64,000 nucleotides of DNA from contig JAGTWJ010000010.1 in assembly GCA_020064725.1 (NCBI GenBank), positions 248,001 through 312,000 of the forward strand, given 5' to 3'. Both the position numbers and the translations under genes were made by a program. Of the stretch, positions 59,164 through 64,000 are shown piece after piece. The DNA is from Drechslerella dactyloides. Its lineage: Eukaryota > Ascomycota > Orbiliomycetes > Orbiliales > Orbiliaceae. The notes below the pieces were generated by a model. That model made no database searches and had not been told where the DNA came from. It saw only the letters and a list, made by a program, of their open reading frames with translations. Every line of letters starts with the position of its first letter. Positions within the stretch are counted from its first letter, which is position 1.

Positions 59164-61130
59164 GGCTGCGGCAGCTGGAGGACTGGTGTCGGTGATGGAA
59201 CTCAGATTTATTTTACAGGTATACGTGGGCAACGATGTGGAAATGCAAGTCCTTGCAATTTTCAACAAGGATGTCACTCCGTATACGTTGCTGACCGTTC
59301 GTGGAGATCCCGTCGGTTTTCTCCTTCGCAGACTCCACTTGACGTTAGAGAGTGTTTTGATAACCAGATTTCCTATGCTAACAAATAGGCCCTATGTCGA
59401 AGATTAAGATCAGCTTATCGCCCGAGGGTAGGTCAAGAAAGGCTTGTCACCAAGGTGTTACCTAGGTAGCAGTTGCGAAGCTAGCCCGGCTAGAGATTCC
59501 AAGAGATCGGAATTAGGCTGACAAAATCGCCATTTGGTACCTTTACTCTCCACTGCCAGGAGGTCCAACCTTGCAAAGTAAAGTTTTGGAAGATCTGATC
59601 AATTCAGTTCAAGGAAGGCGTCTGGCTTGTGGGACATGTTCATAACATAGGTAGGAGAAATTTTCGTTATCAGAAAGGGTGGTGCTTCTGGATTAAAATA
59701 ATCGCAATAATAGGCTTTGTTCACTGACAGAAGCTTACAAGGTAAGACGGAGCAAAGCCAAGAGACCTGACAAGTGGATAAACTTTCTGATCAACATCGT
59801 TCCTGAGAAAGGAGTGGAAGCAAGTTTTATACCGATATTCCGGAGTGACTTGGATCACAAATTATTAATCGGCGCAGGGGACACTCCGGACGCATACGGG
59901 CAAGTCATGTCGTGTGTCGGTATTCGTTAGTCAGACAGGTTCCAAGGCATCTCAGGCATTCTCCTCGTCGTTCGCTTCCCTGCCACGAATCCTTCGTGCG
60001 TTTTCTGGGTGCATAGCCCATTTACCCTGTTGCGGGCAACCGTCGTTGGATGACGGGAAATGCTACAAAAAGAGCCGCCCGTTCATGTTCAGCAACAGTG
60101 GTATGGCGCCGACACGGCTGATATTTTGATAGTCCGCGTACGTGGCATCTCCCACCACGAAAAACCCTACGTCACCACCATGGGAAGCCGACAGGTAAAT
60201 TGATGAACGCTCGGGTACTCTTGCACAAGCTATGCACGTTCAGTCAAACTAGACTTACTACTACAATAAAGTGCACGGCCATGACCCAGTGTATCCCTCG
60301 GCAGGCAGAAGGCGTCTGGCTTGCGAAACAATACCGGACAGCACAGTGAGAGCAAAAACGGTTCAGTTTACGACGTCCACGGGACAACCGGACATTAGTT
60401 TCACGGTGCCCTGGAATCCCAAGACGAAGTGAGTGTGGTGCTCGAATTTGGAGAGACTTATATTTCTTTGGCAGAATCGAAAATTTCAGACTGTATACAG
60501 CCCTCAAATTTCAAGAAGGAATATACTGAGAGCTAAAGGGCAGCCCCCATTCTGCAGTCGCCACGACTGTTCCCCTTTGCCCTCAACTTCCTTAAGCTTC
60601 GCCAAAGACTTGGGGTCACGGGATAATTATGTATGAAGGCCCTGCAGAAACCAATACTAGCTGGGAAAAGGGAGCACAGCCTCAAATACCAAGCGACTAA
60701 GACAGAGCAGCAGCGACGGTGGTGTACGTCTCCGGACTACATTTCAGCAAAGTGCTATCTCGGTGTAAAGGGGCATTTGTGTAACCTCGAGACCCACAGC
60801 AAACACTATGTGCAGGCCAGGTGCCTGTGCGATACATATGCGGGCCAGCACAGCAACAGAGAAAGTACGTCGGTATTTCAGAGTTTTAATGCTCAACAAG
60901 GAAACAAAGGATATTCTACTTTCCTCAAGCGCATGACCTGTCTCGTAAACTAAAACCTGGACGCTTGGTAGCGTAGGCCATCCGCTTTTTGCCAGTTCAA
61001 AAGTTCGTCAGACCCCAGCACCTTAGAAGTCGACTCACGAGACCGCGTCAGACCTACATCAACAATCGCCGTTCTACCAACGCACGGCGAGAAGACGACG
61101 AAGGACGAGAATACACGCTGCGCCCAAGCT
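59164..61130. promoter_or_regulatory. Divergent intergenic region between the protease and gasdermin-like genes
   Basis: Nearly 2 kb separates the two divergent starts. No supported gene was found in it; a 106-codon plus-strand frame at 60633-60953 lacks a domain. Promoters for both genes must lie here. I could not identify a shared element by eye. Confidence 0.4.
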
Positions 61131-61934
61131 ATGACGGCTCGAGAGAGGACCTTTTTCCTTGCACCGGAATCTCACTGGGAACTCGGAAAAATCAAGTTGG
61201 GGAGCATACTCCGTGACCCGAAAGATCCGGGTGAGGCGATCGAAGATTACATCCATATTCCCGCAGCGAGTACCCACGAGACGACCAAGCAGTCCTTCCT
61301 AGAGGTCATAACAGACTTCAAAAGGCATAAATTCAGCATCTTGGCTCAATTCTTGCAGCTGTTTTTGGGAGCCGGCGCCGACGTCGCCGTCTCGCGCGGG
61401 CAGGCTGAATATTTTCGCGTCGAGGCCGAACGAGTCACAACAACGTATTTCGAGCCACCTCTAGATTATCTGCAGCAGTCACTCCACATACCCACCGTGC
61501 AGATTCTTTGTCGCAGAAATATCCGCAAACCGCTGAACTTGTTCATGGTTACCGCTATCATGGTCGTCGAGGGATTGAATGTCACAACGGTCAGCGGTAA
61601 GGTTTCTAATATCGAAGGCAGCATTGGAGTGGATGGCACTATGACAGGGCTTCCTGTAGGAGGTAGCTCTGGGATTGGAATCGAACGTGGGGCAGTCTTG
61701 GGCGTAACCGCGGTTGCCCCAGGACCGCTGGTATTCGCATATCAAGTCCGGGAACTTAGGCGCAAGAACTGGCGCAATGCTAGTGCAATCAAGGCCGCTA
61801 GATATACAAAGGGTGCTCAGTTAGACAGCGGAGCTGAACCTGGAGCCGGACCTCGACTGCTCAATCTCACCGACAATTACGAACTTGCGGAGGACCCTGT
61901 GACAGATGGATGCGAGGCTGAGAATTCATCCTAA
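61131..61934 (+). CDS. Gasdermin-like pore-forming cell-death protein (RCD-1/HET-Q1 type, 267 aa)
   Basis: Uninterrupted frame from ATG to TAA, no intron. The start motif R-T-F-F-L-A-P (residues 6-12) and I-K-L-G-S-I-L-x-D-P (21-30) match the beginning of fungal gasdermin-like proteins. F-S-I-L-A-Q-F-L-Q-L-F-L-G (68-80) corresponds to the amphipathic helix region. Residues 136-150 (L-F-M-V-T-A-I-M-V-V-E-G-L-N) and the Gly-rich hairpin 162-197 fit membrane-inserting strands. P-L-V-F-A-Y-Q-V-R-E-L (199-209) and Y-T-K-G-A-Q-L (225-231) match the conserved end of the pore domain. A polar acidic tail of about 35 residues follows, the size expected of the inhibitory tail removed by a protease. RCD-1 and HET-Q1 kill cells by permeabilising the plasma membrane. 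Assignment is by motif recognition, not alignment. The divergent S8 protease gene is its likely activator. Confidence 0.8.
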   Translation: MTARERTFFLAPESHWELGKIKLGSILRDPKDPGEAIEDYIHIPAASTHETTKQSFLEVITDFKRHKFSILAQFLQLFLGAGADVAVSRGQAEYFRVEAERVTTTYFEPPLDYLQQSLHIPTVQILCRRNIRKPLNLFMVTAIMVVEGLNVTTVSGKVSNIEGSIGVDGTMTGLPVGGSSGIGIERGAVLGVTAVAPGPLVFAYQVRELRRKNWRNASAIKAARYTKGAQLDSGAEPGAGPRLLNLTDNYELAEDPVTDGCEAENSS

Positions 61935-64000
61935 CGGAGCAAGGCTGGAGGGAAACCTGCAACCTCGTCTGCTGTGTTGTCAGGTTAGGCGAACCCAATC
62001 AGCATCTCGTTTGGTTCTATTGAGCATACGCTGGAATATCAGATAGACAAGAAGAATATACCTCCATAAGGATCAGGTTTAGACTGGAAGCTATATGGAT
62101 GGCTTCTAAAGTAGCAGTTAAAAGAATCATCTTGAGGCTTATTCATCCTATAGTAATACTACTACAACAACACTGTTGTTGGATTAGAATTCATTTTGTT
62201 TTGTGTAACACTAGTGTAAAGCTGACGGGTTCCTGCTGGATGGCAAGCTGGCGACGTTTCCATAGCGTTCCTGCATTCCTAGGCTGGCATAGATACTCGC
62301 TGTACTACTATCTATAGTTAGCCTATCTACAGTCGTGGAATCGTACCAATAGATTTATGAAACCATGCAGATCTTATATAACCTTTGCAGCACCCATATC
62401 TCTGAGATCTAAGAGATGGTCGCGACCCTGATACATCATCTAACATAGAGAGATAGCCCGGCTTTTAACGTCCTAAATCCCCTAATAAGGCCCAGAGACC
62501 ACTTTAGATAACTTGTTGGTATCGTATTCTGAAATAATGAGGTATTCCTCATGAACCTTTCCACACATGAAACAGCCTCGCTCGTTTGGACACTGAATAC
62601 GCATAGACGGATAACTTCAGAGAAAATTCGCTACAGTATGCTCGGGGGTGTATATGGTTCTAGAATCTGACCATTTTGATGACTTAGATTCATATTGCAC
62701 AGCCTTGATGAACTCCCGGGAAAACTCTTTGTCAAGTTCTCACTCCACTCTTTGCTAAGAGTCATGATCCTAGCTCCCCAAATCTTTTGCGGAATTTATA
62801 CATTTTAGTCCCTTTGCGTACCAGTTTGTAGTATCGTCAGTGAGGCATTCCAACATCGGCAACCCCTTCATCCCTGCATACGGTATCAATTAGGTGACGC
62901 ACGGCCACGCATGGAACTGTGTAGGTTTGGCTCGCAAGACCAGCCACGCACTGCCATGCAATTGGTTCCCGTGTTTGTGCAGCTAGAAGACACAATTACG
63001 TCAAACACTAGGTACTTTCCGATAAGTCAAACTGCCGTAGAAGTACTCGATATCGGGATTTTTCGCGTGTGGATCCATGTGACGGTCTTCGTCTAGATAC
63101 ACGAGTCTTACCGCAGGGTACACCGAACCCACCGCAAGGAACGAAGAGAGGAGGTACAAAGTCTTACTTGTACAAGTTGCGAATGTTCCTTTATATGTAT
63201 ATCTTATGTTTTTTGGTGTATGCATATGTACCTCTTGTGCAACTGTAACAGTAAGCTATGTACAACCCTCTTAGAGAGAAGCTCGATATTGCCTCTACTG
63301 GGCACGACGGTAGACATTCACAAGTACATTCCTCCATCTTGTTTTATAGTGATCTTGTAGTTTCGAGAGGCGGACTCTTTCTTTGACAGGTTTATAACGA
63401 GTCGATATCCGCTATTAGTCGGGAAAGTTTGCAATTGATTGCGTATTCCGATTCGCTGATTCATCAATTATCCAGTGCAGATGCCTTCTCACCACTTTCA
63501 GGGTTGGGACCTTTCCGATCTACGATGCGATCCGGGCTTTTGATTACTTGGGTTGTCAGAGTGCGCTACTCTGGTACCTTTCCTACCCCTGCCAATCTAG
63601 TTCTATGTAGATTGCATCTAGGAAACTCTAAATGATGGACTCACACATATGCATTCATTGACCCAATTTCTTATATCTAATGAGCGAATATACAAAGAAG
63701 GAAGTAGGTTGAAGCAATCCCAACAGCTTTTAAGCCTCGACATAGGTTATTGAAGCGACTTTATACGGGATATAATCCGCCATCTTATTAATTTCAGCGC
63801 TACCGCATTGAGAAATTTATTTCTCGGACACATGTTGTAGATGCCCAGCGAGATTGCCGGGACTCGATGAAATTCATAAGCACCCCTGCAACCAAGAATA
63901 CGCAATGGTGAATTTCACTCACAGCGTATATTACGTGAGTGCCTGGTTGATAGCTTCAGCTCGAGGTACCGCATTTTCATCGACACTTGAGCCATGATCA
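61935..64000. other. AT-rich flank, no supported gene
   Basis: Only short frames are seen after the gasdermin-like gene. Stop codons are frequent in all frames. No NLR-like or HET-domain sequence is visible before the window ends. Confidence 0.4.

Noticed and set aside
1..64000. tRNA and rRNA genes, CRISPR arrays, intact transposons
   Set aside because: I looked for T-loop GTTCRA contexts with pairing, long terminal or inverted repeats and transposase motifs and found none convincing; a tRNA or profile scan could still reveal small ones.

Overview
The window looks like chromosomal DNA of a filamentous ascomycete (Pezizomycotina; Eurotiomycetes is a guess). The evidence is protein-coding genes split by short introns of 52-106 nt with GTRNGT donors and CTAAC/CTAAT-like branch points, long intergenic spacers, and clear fungal orthologues: Mga2/Spt23, Sey1, a PQ-loop vacuolar transporter, Tma64/eIF2D and Rcf2. 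I rebuilt exon structures by hand. Every spliced model given with exon coordinates stays in frame and has a total length divisible by three.

Layout. Bases 1-10.4 kb are gene-poor, with one doubtful 106-codon ORF. At 10.4-15.1 kb lies a large mga2/spt23-type membrane-bound transcription factor gene. At 19.3-20.4 kb is a PQ-loop transporter. The stretch 20.4-28.2 kb is sparse: it holds degenerate-looking coding fragments, an unrecognised three-exon beta-rich 147-aa protein and a 62-aa CxxC protein. The stretch 28.2-48.9 kb is the conserved core: SEY1 (-), a 772-aa proline-rich coiled-coil protein (-), an RBR-type E3 ligase (+), an unknown 285-aa protein (+), a four-exon secreted protein (-), a proline-rich ORF (+) and the translation factor eIF2D/Tma64 (+). 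From 48.9 kb the sequence becomes AT-richer and looks accessory: a GPI-anchored protein with three Cys-rich repeats, RCF2, and a divergent gene pair.

The most interesting locus is that divergent pair at 57.4-61.9 kb. One gene (61131-61934, +) encodes a 267-aa protein that I assign to the fungal gasdermin-like family (RCD-1/HET-Q1). Its divergent neighbour (57375-59163, -) encodes a subtilisin-like S8 serine protease with all catalytic residues and an N-terminal part carrying two predicted membrane segments. In Podospora, the gasdermin HET-Q1 is cleaved and activated by the subtilisin-like protease HET-Q2 encoded next to it. The arrangement here therefore looks like a pore-former/activating-protease regulated cell death module, with a membrane-tethered protease as the unusual element.

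Gene function in the remainder is mostly housekeeping: lipid and membrane sensing (Mga2), ER fusion (Sey1), vacuolar amino-acid transport, ubiquitin ligation, translation re-initiation and respiratory supercomplex assembly. No tRNA, rRNA, CRISPR or intact transposon was recognised.
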